The translations under genes and the position numbers were made by a program. From contig CANKHJ010000007.1 of NCBI GenBank assembly GCA_947481635.1, forward strand, positions 1 to 54,102: DNA of 54,102 nt. Reading direction: 5' to 3'. Numbering within the stretch: position 1 is the stretch's first letter; each line of letters starts with the position of its first letter. Under the pieces are notes generated by a model, which was not told where the DNA came from, made no database searches, and saw only the letters and a list, made by a program, of their open reading frames with translations. Positions 36,920-46,190 of the stretch are shown here, one piece after another. Origin of the DNA: Bradyrhizobiaceae bacterium (GTDB taxonomy: Bacteria; Pseudomonadota; Alphaproteobacteria; Rhizobiales; Xanthobacteraceae).

Positions 36920-38536
36920 TCAATCGCGGCATTCAAAACTTGCGGCGTTTTCCGGATCGCCCTGGCCCTTATACGCAGCATGTTGCGGATAGGCGCAGAG
37001 CGGCCGGCTGCGGCCGGGGAAAGCCGGACCGGTGGCCGTCACCATGTCGGGCGCTTTGTTCTGCTCGACCCAGTCGACGACGGCTTGCAGCAAATCGAAG
37101 CGATCGAGCGTCGCGGCGCCGGATGTGCAATGTCCCATGCCGGGAACGAGATACGCCCGGCTGGAATTCGCACGGACCTGGTCCAACCCGCCTGAACTCT
37201 TTGCCATCCGTTCGTAGTACTCGACCGTGTCCAGGACCGAGAACCATGGGTCGCTGACACCATGGTAGAAAAGGATCTTGCCACCGCGCGCGAAGTAGCT
37301 GTTGAGGTTGGACCAGTGCGCCGTGGCCTGGAGCCGGTCCATGGCATCCGCGGTAAGCCTATCCTCGATCGCGTCGACATCGATCGTCTCGAGGAACGGC
37401 GGAAGGACCGGGCTGCGCGCGCCGGTGACGAGAAGGCCAGGGATGGCAACACCCTCGGTGGCGAGGCCGCTATCCCACGGGAAGGCCGGATAGGACTGGG
37501 CGCCGCGTGAATTCTTCGGCCCCGCGATCCCCCTTGTCAGCGCGCTCACCTGGCCTGGCGCCAGACATGCTTCGGTCTTGGCACCGCTGCACGCGAGCCT
37601 CGCCGGATCGAACGTGCACTGGCGCGTGTTGAAGATCATGCCGTCCTTCAGGCCGTCCTTCGCATCGCATGCGTCGACGATGGCGTCGGTGACCAGCTTG
37701 CGGTCGGCGGGCGAAAACGTCCTGGTCGGCGCCGGCTTTCCATCGTCGCCCTTGGGCGCGATCTGCGTGAAAAGGAAATTGGCCCAGGCGAGGCCGAGAT
37801 TGGAGCGACCCGTGTTCATGGCCGGCGCGCCCGCGACGATACCGTCGAACTCGCCGGGGTAGCGCTGCGAGGCCAACATGCCCTCGCGGCCGCCGGTGGA
37901 GCAGCCGACGAAATAGGAGCGCGCGGGCGGCTGGCCGTAGTAGCGGGCAATGATCGCCTTCGCCGCCGCCGTCACCTTGCCGACGGAACCATGGGCGAAA
38001 TTCATCGCCGCTTCCTGGTCGCGCATGAATGAGCCGTCGAATGCTGATCCCTCGTGACCGCTATCCGTCGAGACGACGGCGTAGCCGCGCGCCAGCGCCG
38101 GGGTGTCGCCGGTGGCTTGCGGGCCAAGCGGTGGACGGATCGATCCGTTCAGGCCGCCGCCACCCTGAAACAGAAACCGCCCGTTCCAGCGATCGGGAAG
38201 CGCGATCGCGAAGCCGATCGCATAATTTTTTCCATCGCCTCCGACGCGCCGGTCGATGACGCCTTGCGCCCGGCAATTCGATGGGATGGCCACGCGCGCG
38301 GTGTCCGGAGCTGGCGGATTCACCTGCACAGTTCCGGGCTGAGCTTCCGGAACGACATCGGCCTTTTCGATCACCATGGTCGAACCGGGGGCGCTGACGC
38401 CGGCCAATGCCTCACATTTCAGGACAGGCACGATCACGGCCTGACTGTCAGCCGCATATGCCGTCGACAACCCAATCGTCGTGGCGGCGAGAAGCGATAT
38501 GATGGCGGCTGGGGCCGCTGTTATTTCCCGGCGCAT
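36920..38536 (-). CDS. tannase/feruloyl esterase-family hydrolase
   Basis: Exported serine esterase of 538 residues that cleaves aromatic (galloyl or feruloyl type) esters. A signal peptide covers about residues 1-28. The catalytic site follows the CS-D-HC pattern: Cys212-Ser213 in GCSTGGREG, Asp in YHGVSDPWF and His-Cys in GMGHCTSG. Divergent from an amidohydrolase of the 2-pyrone-4,6-dicarboxylate hydrolase type, which suits a role in plant aromatic use. Exact substrate unknown. Confidence 0.9.
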   Translation of the reverse strand: MRREITAAPAAIISLLAATTIGLSTAYAADSQAVIVPVLKCEALAGVSAPGSTMVIEKADVVPEAQPGTVQVNPPAPDTARVAIPSNCRAQGVIDRRVGGDGKNYAIGFAIALPDRWNGRFLFQGGGGLNGSIRPPLGPQATGDTPALARGYAVVSTDSGHEGSAFDGSFMRDQEAAMNFAHGSVGKVTAAAKAIIARYYGQPPARSYFVGCSTGGREGMLASQRYPGEFDGIVAGAPAMNTGRSNLGLAWANFLFTQIAPKGDDGKPAPTRTFSPADRKLVTDAIVDACDAKDGLKDGMIFNTRQCTFDPARLACSGAKTEACLAPGQVSALTRGIAGPKNSRGAQSYPAFPWDSGLATEGVAIPGLLVTGARSPVLPPFLETIDVDAIEDRLTADAMDRLQATAHWSNLNSYFARGGKILFYHGVSDPWFSVLDTVEYYERMAKSSGGLDQVRANSSRAYLVPGMGHCTSGAATLDRFDLLQAVVDWVEQNKAPDMVTATGPAFPGRSRPLCAYPQHAAYKGQGDPENAASFECRD

Positions 38537-38763
38537 TGACTCCTCCCTATGGTTTGAAACGCCCTGCTCGAAGGTGACGAGAAGCTGTCAGGCGATCCGC
38601 AGTCCCGCCATTCCGCCACGTCTCGCTCCAGTTTGTCCACCCCGCGGCTGGACATCATTCCATCCTCGCAGCTCGATCTGACGATCCGCACGCATTCGTC
38701 CCCCGATCTTTGAAGTCAGTTCCGGACCGCGTAACAAGGACACTGAGGAATGGAAGGGCCGGC

Positions 38764-39618
38764 ATGATCGACAATACCAAACCGAAACGACCGCCGCCGC
38801 CTGGTGCCTGCGATACCCACGCGCATATCTTCGGACCCGTCGACAAATTCCCATTCGTCATTCCCGTGCCTTACGAGCCGCCGAACGCGCCGATCGAGCG
38901 TTATCTCGCAATGCTCGATAGCGTTGGACTCACGCGCGGCGTGCTGTCGACGCCGGTGACCTATGAATATGACAACCGCTCAGTGATCGATGCATGCCGT
39001 CGCGCGCCGGATCGTATCCGTGGGGTCGGCGTCGCCGGGCCGAAGACGTCGGACGCGACGTTCGACGAGATGGTGCGCGCGAATGTGAAAGGACTGCGCT
39101 TCAGCGGCATCGATTCGGATCAGGGCAGCCGTTATGGCGCCTCCGGCCTCGCCGAATTTCATCAGCTCGCGCCGCGCATGAAACAATTCGGGATGCATGC
39201 GCAGATCTGGGCCTATGCGCATCGCATCGCCGAGGATGCAGAACGCATTCTCGCGCATGGCGTGCCGGTGGTGATCGACCACTCGGCGCGGCCCGATCTG
39301 GCGCGCGGCGTGAACGACATCGGCTTCCAGACCGTGATCGGCCTGCTGCGCGAGGGACGGGTGTGGGTGAAGCTCGCGCTCTCACGCGTCGGGATGCAGT
39401 TTCCGGATTACCCGGATGCGCGGCCGTATCACGACGCGCTGGTGGCGGCGAACCCGGACCGCATCATGTGGGGCAGCGACTGGCCGCATGTGCGCCAGGG
39501 CGAGCGCACGCCCGATGTCGGCCACCTGCTCGATCTTTTCGACGACTGGACCGGGCGCGACGATGCGTTGCGGCAGAAGGTGTTCGTCGACAATCCGGCG
39601 CGTTGTTACGGGTTTTAG
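38764..39618 (+). CDS. amidohydrolase, LigI-like (2-pyrone-4,6-dicarboxylate hydrolase family)
   Basis: A 284-residue TIM-barrel metal-dependent hydrolase with DTHAHIFGP near the start (metal-binding His pair), HAQIWAY, a VIDHSARPD segment and the late MWGSDWPHV. These are features of the COG3618/LigI group. LigI cleaves 2-pyrone-4,6-dicarboxylate in protocatechuate 4,5-cleavage; other members hydrolyse lactones. Start chosen at ATG 38764. Divergent from the tannase with 227 bases between, enough for shared control. Confidence 0.88.
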   Translation: MIDNTKPKRPPPPGACDTHAHIFGPVDKFPFVIPVPYEPPNAPIERYLAMLDSVGLTRGVLSTPVTYEYDNRSVIDACRRAPDRIRGVGVAGPKTSDATFDEMVRANVKGLRFSGIDSDQGSRYGASGLAEFHQLAPRMKQFGMHAQIWAYAHRIAEDAERILAHGVPVVIDHSARPDLARGVNDIGFQTVIGLLREGRVWVKLALSRVGMQFPDYPDARPYHDALVAANPDRIMWGSDWPHVRQGERTPDVGHLLDLFDDWTGRDDALRQKVFVDNPARCYGF

Positions 39619-39646
39619 CCGACTGGACGCCTCATCACAGGTGGTC

Positions 39647-39760
39647 ACCCCCCGCGAAAAGCGGGGGGTCCAGTCAGCCGTGCAGAAGACGCGAAGGCAA
39701 GTCTCTCCGGCTTTCGATCAAGATGTCACGGAATACTGGATGCCTCGCTTTCGCGGGGCA
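39647..39760. repeat. two intergenic hairpins (REP-like)
   Basis: First: perfect 9-bp stem, 39647-39655 with 39661-39669, loop gaaaa. Second: 39741-39760, tgcctcgc with gcggggca around a tttc loop, one G-T pair. Both resemble hairpins dispersed between genes in this order. No T run follows, so termination is uncertain. Confidence 0.65.
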
Positions 39761-39789
39761 CGACAATTGAGGGAGGCTGCTCCAGTCCG

Positions 39790-40305
39790 CTACTGGCAGA
39801 TCGCCTTGGTGACGAAGGTCAGCGTCTTGCACTCGCCGGGCTTCGGCGCTCGGCCACTGAGCCAGACCTGCACCGGACAATCCTCGGAGGTCTGGATGTC
39901 GAGGCTCTTGCCGGTCGGCAGGCCATTCGCCTTGCACACCGCTTCGGCAGCAGCGCGGCAGTCCGGCGCGCCGTTCGAAGCCAACACACAGCGTTCGCGC
40001 GCGGTGACGACACGCGTGTTCGGAAGCCGGGAAACCGAGTCCGCAGTGTCCTTGGCAGCGCCGGTCGCCTGGTCGCCGAGGGTGTTGAGGTTTTCCTGCG
40101 TGCCCTTGAGGCTGGAATTGAGGTTGGCGGCGGAGTCCTGAAACCAGCGACTGACCGCGTCGAGGAAGCCGGGCTGATTGGCCGGCTGCTGAGCCACGGC
40201 GACGCCGCCGAAGGCCAATGTCAGGATCAGGGCTGCTGCAAGACACGCGACGAGGCCCAATCCCGTTGCGCGGTTCCGGTATCCTTCCCGTTGCATGCTG
40301 GCCAT
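39790..40305 (-). CDS. conserved exported protein, Cys-rich C-terminus
   Basis: A 171-residue protein of unknown function. A signal peptide or anchor covers about 15-38, followed by a Gln/Asn/Ser-rich amphipathic stretch (about 45-85) and a C-terminal domain (about 95-171) with six cysteines (RERC, PDC, AVC, EDC, GEC, AIC). Six even cysteines in a periplasmic domain suggest three disulfides. The order continues leftward from the YqaA-type gene. The start may be ATG 40305 or 40296. Confidence 0.72.
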   Translation of the reverse strand: MASMQREGYRNRATGLGLVACLAAALILTLAFGGVAVAQQPANQPGFLDAVSRWFQDSAANLNSSLKGTQENLNTLGDQATGAAKDTADSVSRLPNTRVVTARERCVLASNGAPDCRAAAEAVCKANGLPTGKSLDIQTSEDCPVQVWLSGRAPKPGECKTLTFVTKAICQ

Positions 40306-40405
40306 GGCCGACTCATCCGACGCCGCTGCCGTCCCGCCGGATGATAGCAGAGGCCGGGGCCGGATGCGCGGCCACCGGTTGGTGCGAAAATCGCGAAATT
40401 GTGGA

Positions 40406-40987
40406 TCAGAACAGCGTGAGCGCGGCGATGAAGCCGAGCACGATGACGGCGGCGAACAGGCCCGCCCACAGCCCGAGGCGCTTTTCGATGATCGCGCGCG
40501 CCTGCGGGCCGTAGCGGTTGATCAGGAACGCGATCAGGAAGAAGCGCATGCCGCGGGTGATGATCGACAGCACGATGAACGGCAGCAGCGGATACTCGGC
40601 AAAGCCCGAGGCGATGGTGACCAGCTTGAACGGGATCGGCGTGAATCCCTTCAGCAGGATAATCCAGGCGCCGTATTGCGTGTAGGCTTGGCGGAACGCA
40701 TCGACCTGGTTGCCGTAGCCGTAGAGCGCGATCAGCCAGCCGCCGACCGACTCGTAAAGCGCATAGCCGATCACCCAGCCGAGGATGCCGCCCAGCACCG
40801 AGGTGACGGTGCAGACCGTGGCGTAGAACCACGCCCGGTCTGGGCGCGCCAGCGCCATCGGGATCAGCATCGCATCCGGCGGGACCGGAAAGAACGAGCT
40901 CTCGACGAACGAGACCACGCCCAGAATCCAGGTCGCGTAAGGCCTTTCGGCCGTGCGAATGCACCAGTCGTACAGGCGGCGTAACAT
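40406..40987 (-). CDS. YqaA-type (DedA/VTT-like) membrane protein
   Basis: A 193-residue inner-membrane protein with the VTT (SNARE-associated) core: ERPYATWILGVVSFVESSFFPVPPDAMLIPMALA, GGILGWVIGYALYES, and GWIILLKGFTPIPFKLVTIASG. DedA-family proteins are thought to help lipid carrier and ion homeostasis. The start is ATG 40987; a longer open frame overlaps hisE antisense and is not used. hisE ends 64 bases upstream on the same strand. Confidence 0.88.
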   Translation of the reverse strand: MLRRLYDWCIRTAERPYATWILGVVSFVESSFFPVPPDAMLIPMALARPDRAWFYATVCTVTSVLGGILGWVIGYALYESVGGWLIALYGYGNQVDAFRQAYTQYGAWIILLKGFTPIPFKLVTIASGFAEYPLLPFIVLSIITRGMRFFLIAFLINRYGPQARAIIEKRLGLWAGLFAAVIVLGFIAALTLF

Positions 40988-41051
40988 TGGGAGGGTGCTT
41001 ACCGGCGGAAGGGAGGATTGTCCACGCGGCGGATTAGCCGCGACAGCGGCA

Positions 41052-41450
41052 TCAGTGACGCTTGGGGCGGCGGGTTTCCAGCGCCACGACCTTGCGACGG
41101 CTGGCATCCCCCAAGTCCTTTGACGGGGCCTTGGGAGACTCCTTGGGAAGCTTCTCGGCAATGCCGAAAAGCTGCTCGCGGCGGGCCATTTCCGCCCACA
41201 CTTCCTTCGGATCGATACCGGCCGAAACCCACAGCACCACAAGATGATAAAGCAGATCGGCGCTTTCGCGCACCACTGCGTCGTTCTGGCCGTTCATCGC
41301 GTCGATGACGACCTCGACGGCCTCTTCGGCCAGCTTCTTGGCCATCTTGCTGCGGCCAGAGCGCAGCAGGCGCGCCGTCTTCGAACGCGCGGGATCGGCC
41401 GTGCGGGCAGCCAGGACGGCAGTGTGAAGGCGGTCGAGCGAATCAGTCAT
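41052..41450 (-). CDS. hisE: phosphoribosyl-ATP diphosphatase
   Basis: Second step of histidine synthesis, hydrolysis of phosphoribosyl-ATP. The 132-residue MazG-like protein shows KLAEEAVEVVIDA and ESADLLYHL, the paired acidic motifs of HisE. It is a stand-alone HisE, not fused to HisI, as usual in alphaproteobacteria, with an extra basic C-terminal tail (KVVALETRRPKRH) of about 30 residues. No other his genes are in the window. Confidence 0.9.
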   Translation of the reverse strand: MTDSLDRLHTAVLAARTADPARSKTARLLRSGRSKMAKKLAEEAVEVVIDAMNGQNDAVVRESADLLYHLVVLWVSAGIDPKEVWAEMARREQLFGIAEKLPKESPKAPSKDLGDASRRKVVALETRRPKRH

Positions 41451-41570
41451 CGCTGCCCACCTTACTCCGCCTGATTCGCGAAGAGGTTAACAAGAGGGCA
41501 GGAGCCCCGCCGGTCAGGCTCTGATCCAACATCGTCGGATCAGAGCCCAATGGTTCATCGGCCGTGGCGG

Positions 41571-41933
41571 CTAGCGATAACCGTAATAGCCGGGATGCCC
41601 GTAATAGGCCGGCGGCGGCGCATAGGCATAAGGCTGATAGCCGTAGCCGCCGTAATATTGTTGCTGGTATTGGCGGCGCTGATCCGCGGCCGCGAGGCCG
41701 GCGATCGTACCGAACACCAGGCCGACCGCGCCGAGCGCGACCGCCGCATTGGCGTTGCCGCCACGGCGATAACGCCGCTGCTGCGAACTGACATCGGTCA
41801 GTCCGCCCTGGGTCATGCCCTTGGCTTCTGATGCCTTGAGCGGCGCAGCCGCAACCGGTTGAATTGCAACTGCGCTGAGCATCGTCGCGGCCGCAGTCGC
41901 GACGGCAATCGAACGACTCATCGTCTTACGCAT
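41571..41933 (-). CDS. small exported Gly/Tyr/Pro-rich protein
   Basis: A 120-residue protein with a signal peptide (1-29, AVAIQPVAAAP), a short Ala/Gly-rich membrane-like stretch (about 62-82) and a C-terminus rich in Tyr, Gly, Pro and Gln (YGGYGYQPYAYAPP). Similar small exported proteins are common in the group and have no known role. Confidence 0.72.
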   Translation of the reverse strand: MRKTMSRSIAVATAAATMLSAVAIQPVAAAPLKASEAKGMTQGGLTDVSSQQRRYRRGGNANAAVALGAVGLVFGTIAGLAAADQRRQYQQQYYGGYGYQPYAYAPPPAYYGHPGYYGYR

Positions 41934-42064
41934 GGTCTGGTCCTCACATTGGTTCCTGAATGGTCAAGAACTCAACGCATAGATAAGACCTTGCGTTCGT
42001 CACAATCACGGCGGTGGGCATTATGTTTTTGTAATGTACTCGAACAAACGTTCAGAAACGCGAG

Positions 42065-45064
42065 TCATTCGCTATCCGCCAGCAACGCCGCATTGCCGCC
42101 TGACGCCGCGGAGTTGATCGTCACCGTCTGCTCGCTGGCGAAGCGCCGCAGGTAATGCGGTCCACCGGCCTTGGGGCCGGTGCCTGACAATGCGGTGCCG
42201 CCGAATGGCTGGGTGCCGACCACCGCGCCGATGATGCTTCGATTGACGTAGACATTGCCGTGCGGAAGCCGCGCGACGATGTGCTCGACGCGCGCGTCGA
42301 TGCGGGTGTGGATGCCGAGCGTGAGCGCGGTGCCGTTGCTCGCGATGTCGCTCAGCTGCGCGTCGAGTTCATCGGCTCGCCAGCACACCACATGCAGCAC
42401 CGGGCCGAACACCTCTTCGGTGAGATCGTTCGCGTGATCGAGCGCGATAATGGTCGGCGGCACGAACAGGCCTTCCGCCGGCAATCCTTGGTCACGATCC
42501 CAGCGGAAGATGACGCGGCCCTGCGCGTCCTTGTCGGCAATCCAGCGATCGAGCTTCTGCTTCGCGTCGGCGTCGATTACCGGCCCGACATGGGTCGCAA
42601 TCTCGCGCGGTTCGCCGAGCTTCAGCGCGGCCGCTGCGCCCGCGATCATCGCGACGATACGATCCGCGACGTCATCCTGCACGCACAGAAGCCGCAGCGC
42701 CGAGCAGCGCTGGCCGGCCGAGCGGAATGCCGACGTCACGACGTCATCGGTGACCTGCTCGGGCAGAGCCGTAGCATCGACGATCATCGCATTGATGCCG
42801 CCGGTCTCCGCAATCAGCGGAACAATCGGACCATCCTTGGCGGCGAGCGCGCGATTGATCGCCCGCGCGACTGCGGTCGAGCCGGTGAAGACGACGCCCG
42901 CGGTACGCGGGTCGGCAACCAGCGCCGCGCCGGTCTTGCCGTCTCCCAGCACAAGATGCAGCGCGCTTGCCGGAATACCCGCCTCATGCAGCAGGCGCAC
43001 CGCAGCGGCGCCGACCAGCGGCGTCTGCTCGGCCGGCTTCGCGACCACGGCATTGCCCGCGACCAGCGCCGCGGCCACCTGGCCGAGAAAGATCGACAAC
43101 GGAAAATTCCACGGGCTGATGCAGACGAACACGCCGCGCCCGCGATACTGTAATGCGTTGCTCTCGCCGGTCGGACCCGGCAACGCATGCGGCGCGAAAC
43201 TGCGCCGCGCGGCGGCGGCGTAATAGCGGCAGAAGTCGATCGCTTCGCGCCATTCGGAGACGCAATCGTCGAGCGTCTTGCGGCCTTCGTCCTGCATCAA
43301 TGCGATGAACGGTCCGCGACGCTGTTCGAGCAACTCGGCGGCTCGCTCCAGCAGCGCCGCACGCTGATCGACAGATGTGGCGGACCAGCCAGCGAAGCCC
43401 GCCTGCGCCGCAGCCATCGCGATGTCGGGTGCGATCTCCGCTGGCTTTTCGTCGAATGACGCCGCACCGCGCACATCCGCGATGAGCGCATCGAGGCTCG
43501 CATGATCGCCGAACTCGATGCCGGGAGAATTGCGCCGCTCGGGTTGGTAGAGATCGCGCGGCGACGGAATGCGCGGGTGGCGCGCCTGGGCCGGATTCGC
43601 GATCCGGACTTGCGGGCGCTTGAGGATCGTCTCGATCGGCACGTCCGGATCCGCGGCCACCGCGACGAAGGACGAGTTCGCGCCATTCTCCAGCAGCCGG
43701 CGCACCAGATAGGCGAGCAGGTCACGATGACCGCCGACCGGCGCGTAGACGCGCACCTGGGTTTCCGGCCGTTCGGAGAGCAGCGTTTGGTAAAGCGCAT
43801 CGCCCATGCCGTGCAGCCGCTGAAACTCGAAATCCTCGACGCCGCTGGCGTCCGCGATCACGCTCGCGACGGTCAGCGCATTATGCGTGGCGAATTGCGG
43901 ATAGAGGCGTGGCCGCGCATGCAGCAGTGTGCGGACGCAGGCCATGTAGGAGAGATCGGTCATCGCCTTGCGCGTGAACACCGGATAATCAGCGAGCCCG
44001 CGCTCCTGCGCGCGCTTGATCTCGGTGTCCCAATAGGCGCCCTTGACCAGCCGTATCATCAGCCGCCGGTCATGCGCGCCGGCAAGCTGCGCGAGCCAGT
44101 CGATCAGCGGCAGCGCGCGCTTCTGATACGCCTGCACCGCCAGGCCGAAGCCGTCCCATCCGCGCAACGACGGATCGGCGATCACCGCCGCGATCACCTC
44201 CAGCGACAATTCGAGACGATCCGCCTCTTCGGCGTCGACGGTGAAATTGAGGTCATGATCCCGCGCGAGACGGGCCAGTTCGAGCAGATCGGGCGCGAGC
44301 TCCGCCAGCACGCGGTCGCGCGAGATCGCCTCGAAGCGCGGATGCAACGCCGACAGCTTCACCGAGATGCCGGGCCGGCGCGGCAACGGCCTCCGACCGG
44401 CATGGCGCCCGATCGCGGCGATCGCCGTCGCATAGGACAAGAAATAGCGGCGGGCATCAGCGGCATTGCGTGCGCCCTCGCCCAGCATGTCGAAGGAGTA
44501 GAGCTCGTTGGGATCACCCGCCGCGCGCGCCAGCGCCTCCTCGATGGTCTGGCCGAGCACGAAATGCGATCCGAGCAGGCGCATCGCCTGACGTGTCGCG
44601 GCGCGCATCGCCGGCAGGCCGAGCCGCCGGCCGAGAGTGTCGAGGATCGAGTCCGGCGTCTCGCCGGGCTGGATGACGCGGGCGGCAACACCGAGCGTCC
44701 AGGCCGACGCCGACACCAGCAGCGAGTCCGCGTGGGAGGCGTTCCCGCTCCAGTCGCCGGCCTTGAGCTTGTCCTCGATCAGCCGGTCGGCGGTTTCGCT
44801 ATCCGGCACGCGCAGCAGCGCCTCGGCCAGCACCATCAGCGCTAACCCCTCGCGCGTCGACAGCGAATAGGCGTGGAGGAAATCCTCGATGCCGCCGAGG
44901 CCGCCGCTACGTGCCCGGATCGCTTCGACAAACCGTGTCGCGCGGGCGTCGATGCGCGCCTCCACCCCAGGCTGGCGTGGCGCGGCCGCGAGCAACGCGG
45001 CGGCAATCTCCTCGTCGGGCGGCGCATAGGCGGCCCGGAATGTCGGCGGGGGGGACGCGATCAT
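42065..45064 (-). CDS. putA: bifunctional proline dehydrogenase / glutamate-semialdehyde dehydrogenase
   Basis: Oxidises proline to glutamate in two steps. The 999-residue protein has an N-terminal alpha-helical part, the FAD-binding proline dehydrogenase barrel (about 120-430) and an aldehyde dehydrogenase (about 490-990) with catalytic Cys in SAGQRCSALR. It lacks the N-terminal ribbon-helix-helix domain, so it is not self-regulating as in E. coli. I chose ATG 45064; the longer frame adds 75 residues through the divergent gene's leader. Confidence 0.93.
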   Translation of the reverse strand: MIASPPPTFRAAYAPPDEEIAAALLAAAPRQPGVEARIDARATRFVEAIRARSGGLGGIEDFLHAYSLSTREGLALMVLAEALLRVPDSETADRLIEDKLKAGDWSGNASHADSLLVSASAWTLGVAARVIQPGETPDSILDTLGRRLGLPAMRAATRQAMRLLGSHFVLGQTIEEALARAAGDPNELYSFDMLGEGARNAADARRYFLSYATAIAAIGRHAGRRPLPRRPGISVKLSALHPRFEAISRDRVLAELAPDLLELARLARDHDLNFTVDAEEADRLELSLEVIAAVIADPSLRGWDGFGLAVQAYQKRALPLIDWLAQLAGAHDRRLMIRLVKGAYWDTEIKRAQERGLADYPVFTRKAMTDLSYMACVRTLLHARPRLYPQFATHNALTVASVIADASGVEDFEFQRLHGMGDALYQTLLSERPETQVRVYAPVGGHRDLLAYLVRRLLENGANSSFVAVAADPDVPIETILKRPQVRIANPAQARHPRIPSPRDLYQPERRNSPGIEFGDHASLDALIADVRGAASFDEKPAEIAPDIAMAAAQAGFAGWSATSVDQRAALLERAAELLEQRRGPFIALMQDEGRKTLDDCVSEWREAIDFCRYYAAAARRSFAPHALPGPTGESNALQYRGRGVFVCISPWNFPLSIFLGQVAAALVAGNAVVAKPAEQTPLVGAAAVRLLHEAGIPASALHLVLGDGKTGAALVADPRTAGVVFTGSTAVARAINRALAAKDGPIVPLIAETGGINAMIVDATALPEQVTDDVVTSAFRSAGQRCSALRLLCVQDDVADRIVAMIAGAAAALKLGEPREIATHVGPVIDADAKQKLDRWIADKDAQGRVIFRWDRDQGLPAEGLFVPPTIIALDHANDLTEEVFGPVLHVVCWRADELDAQLSDIASNGTALTLGIHTRIDARVEHIVARLPHGNVYVNRSIIGAVVGTQPFGGTALSGTGPKAGGPHYLRRFASEQTVTINSAASGGNAALLADSE

Positions 45065-45137
45065 CGACGGGTTTGCCTTGCTCTCTCCACGTTCGTGTTC
45101 TTTAGCTGTTATCTTATCAGGCTGCGGGGAAGGGACG

Positions 45138-46160
45138 ATGATGCGCCTTCTCGCTTTTTGTCGCATTGGAATTGCAGGTTTTGCATTGGTCTTCGCCGTG
45201 TCGAGCGCGGTCGCGCAGACCGCTGTGAAATTCTCGCTCGAAGGCCGGATCGAAGGCCCTGCCGCGTTATTCGCCTCCACCCTCGACAAGGGTTATTTCA
45301 ACACCGAAGGCCTGGACGTGAGCATCGAGGCGGCCTCTACCGCGCTGGAGCCGATCACGCGCGTCGCGTCCGGCGAGGCCACGATGGCGATTGCCGACAT
45401 CAACGCGCTGATCATTTGGCGCGACCAGAATCCGTCCAAGCCGCTCAAGGCGGTCTTCATGGTCTACGACAAGCCGCCCTTCGCGATCGTCGGGCGCAAG
45501 AGCCGCGGCATTTCCGGCCCGAACAGCCTGGAAGGCAAGCGGCTCGGCGCGCCGTCGGGCGTCGCGACCTCCGCGCGCTGGCCGCTCTTTGCCAAGATCA
45601 ACACGATCGATCCCGCGAAGGTCACGATCGACCAGATCGGCGCACCGTTGCGCGCGCCGATGCTCGCCGCCGGACAATTGGATGCGGTGCTCGGCTATTC
45701 CTTCACGGCCACTGTCGACCTGAAGGAGCGCGGCGTTCCAGCCGACGACATCGTGCTGATGCCGATGGCCGACCACGGCCTCACGCTCTACGGCAGCGCG
45801 ATCATCGTCGATCCGAAATTCCTCGCCGCGAAACCGGAGGCGGTGAAAGGCTTCCTGCGCGCCTTCACCAAAGGGCTGAAGGAGGCGGTGCGGCGGCCAG
45901 CGCTTGCCGTCGAGGCTGTGCTCATGCGCAACGATCTCGCGGAGAAGACCGTCGAGCTGGAGCGTCTGCGAATGGCGATCCGCGACAACATCGTTACCGC
46001 CGCGGTCAAACAGAACGGCTATGGCGCGGTCGATCCGGCGCGCCTCGACGCATCGATCGCACAACTCGCTTTGGTGCATGCATTCAAGCGCACGCCCACC
46101 GCAGCGGAGATTTTCGACGCGTCGTTCCTGCCGGCGGCAGCCGCGCGGAAGGCGGATTAG
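45138..46160 (+). CDS. NMT1/TauA-type ABC substrate-binding protein, orphan
   Basis: A 340-residue periplasmic binding protein with signal peptide (about 1-27, ending VSSAVAQ) and the NMT1/THI5-like fold: GPAALFASTLDKGYFNTEGLDVSIE, then GEATMAIADINALI and IIVDPKFLAAKPEAVKGF. Such proteins bind nitrate, sulfonates or pyrimidine precursors; the ligand is not clear. No permease or ATPase gene is adjacent. Start ATG 45138 (second ATG 45141). Divergent from putA by 73 bases. Confidence 0.86.
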   Translation: MMRLLAFCRIGIAGFALVFAVSSAVAQTAVKFSLEGRIEGPAALFASTLDKGYFNTEGLDVSIEAASTALEPITRVASGEATMAIADINALIIWRDQNPSKPLKAVFMVYDKPPFAIVGRKSRGISGPNSLEGKRLGAPSGVATSARWPLFAKINTIDPAKVTIDQIGAPLRAPMLAAGQLDAVLGYSFTATVDLKERGVPADDIVLMPMADHGLTLYGSAIIVDPKFLAAKPEAVKGFLRAFTKGLKEAVRRPALAVEAVLMRNDLAEKTVELERLRMAIRDNIVTAAVKQNGYGAVDPARLDASIAQLALVHAFKRTPTAAEIFDASFLPAAAARKAD

Positions 46161-46190
46161 CTACCCGTCACCCTGGTCATCCGTCGCGGG

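Noticed and set aside
43502-44845. 447-codon frame antisense to putA
   Set aside because: Shadow of the proline dehydrogenase domain, with no signal or family resemblance.
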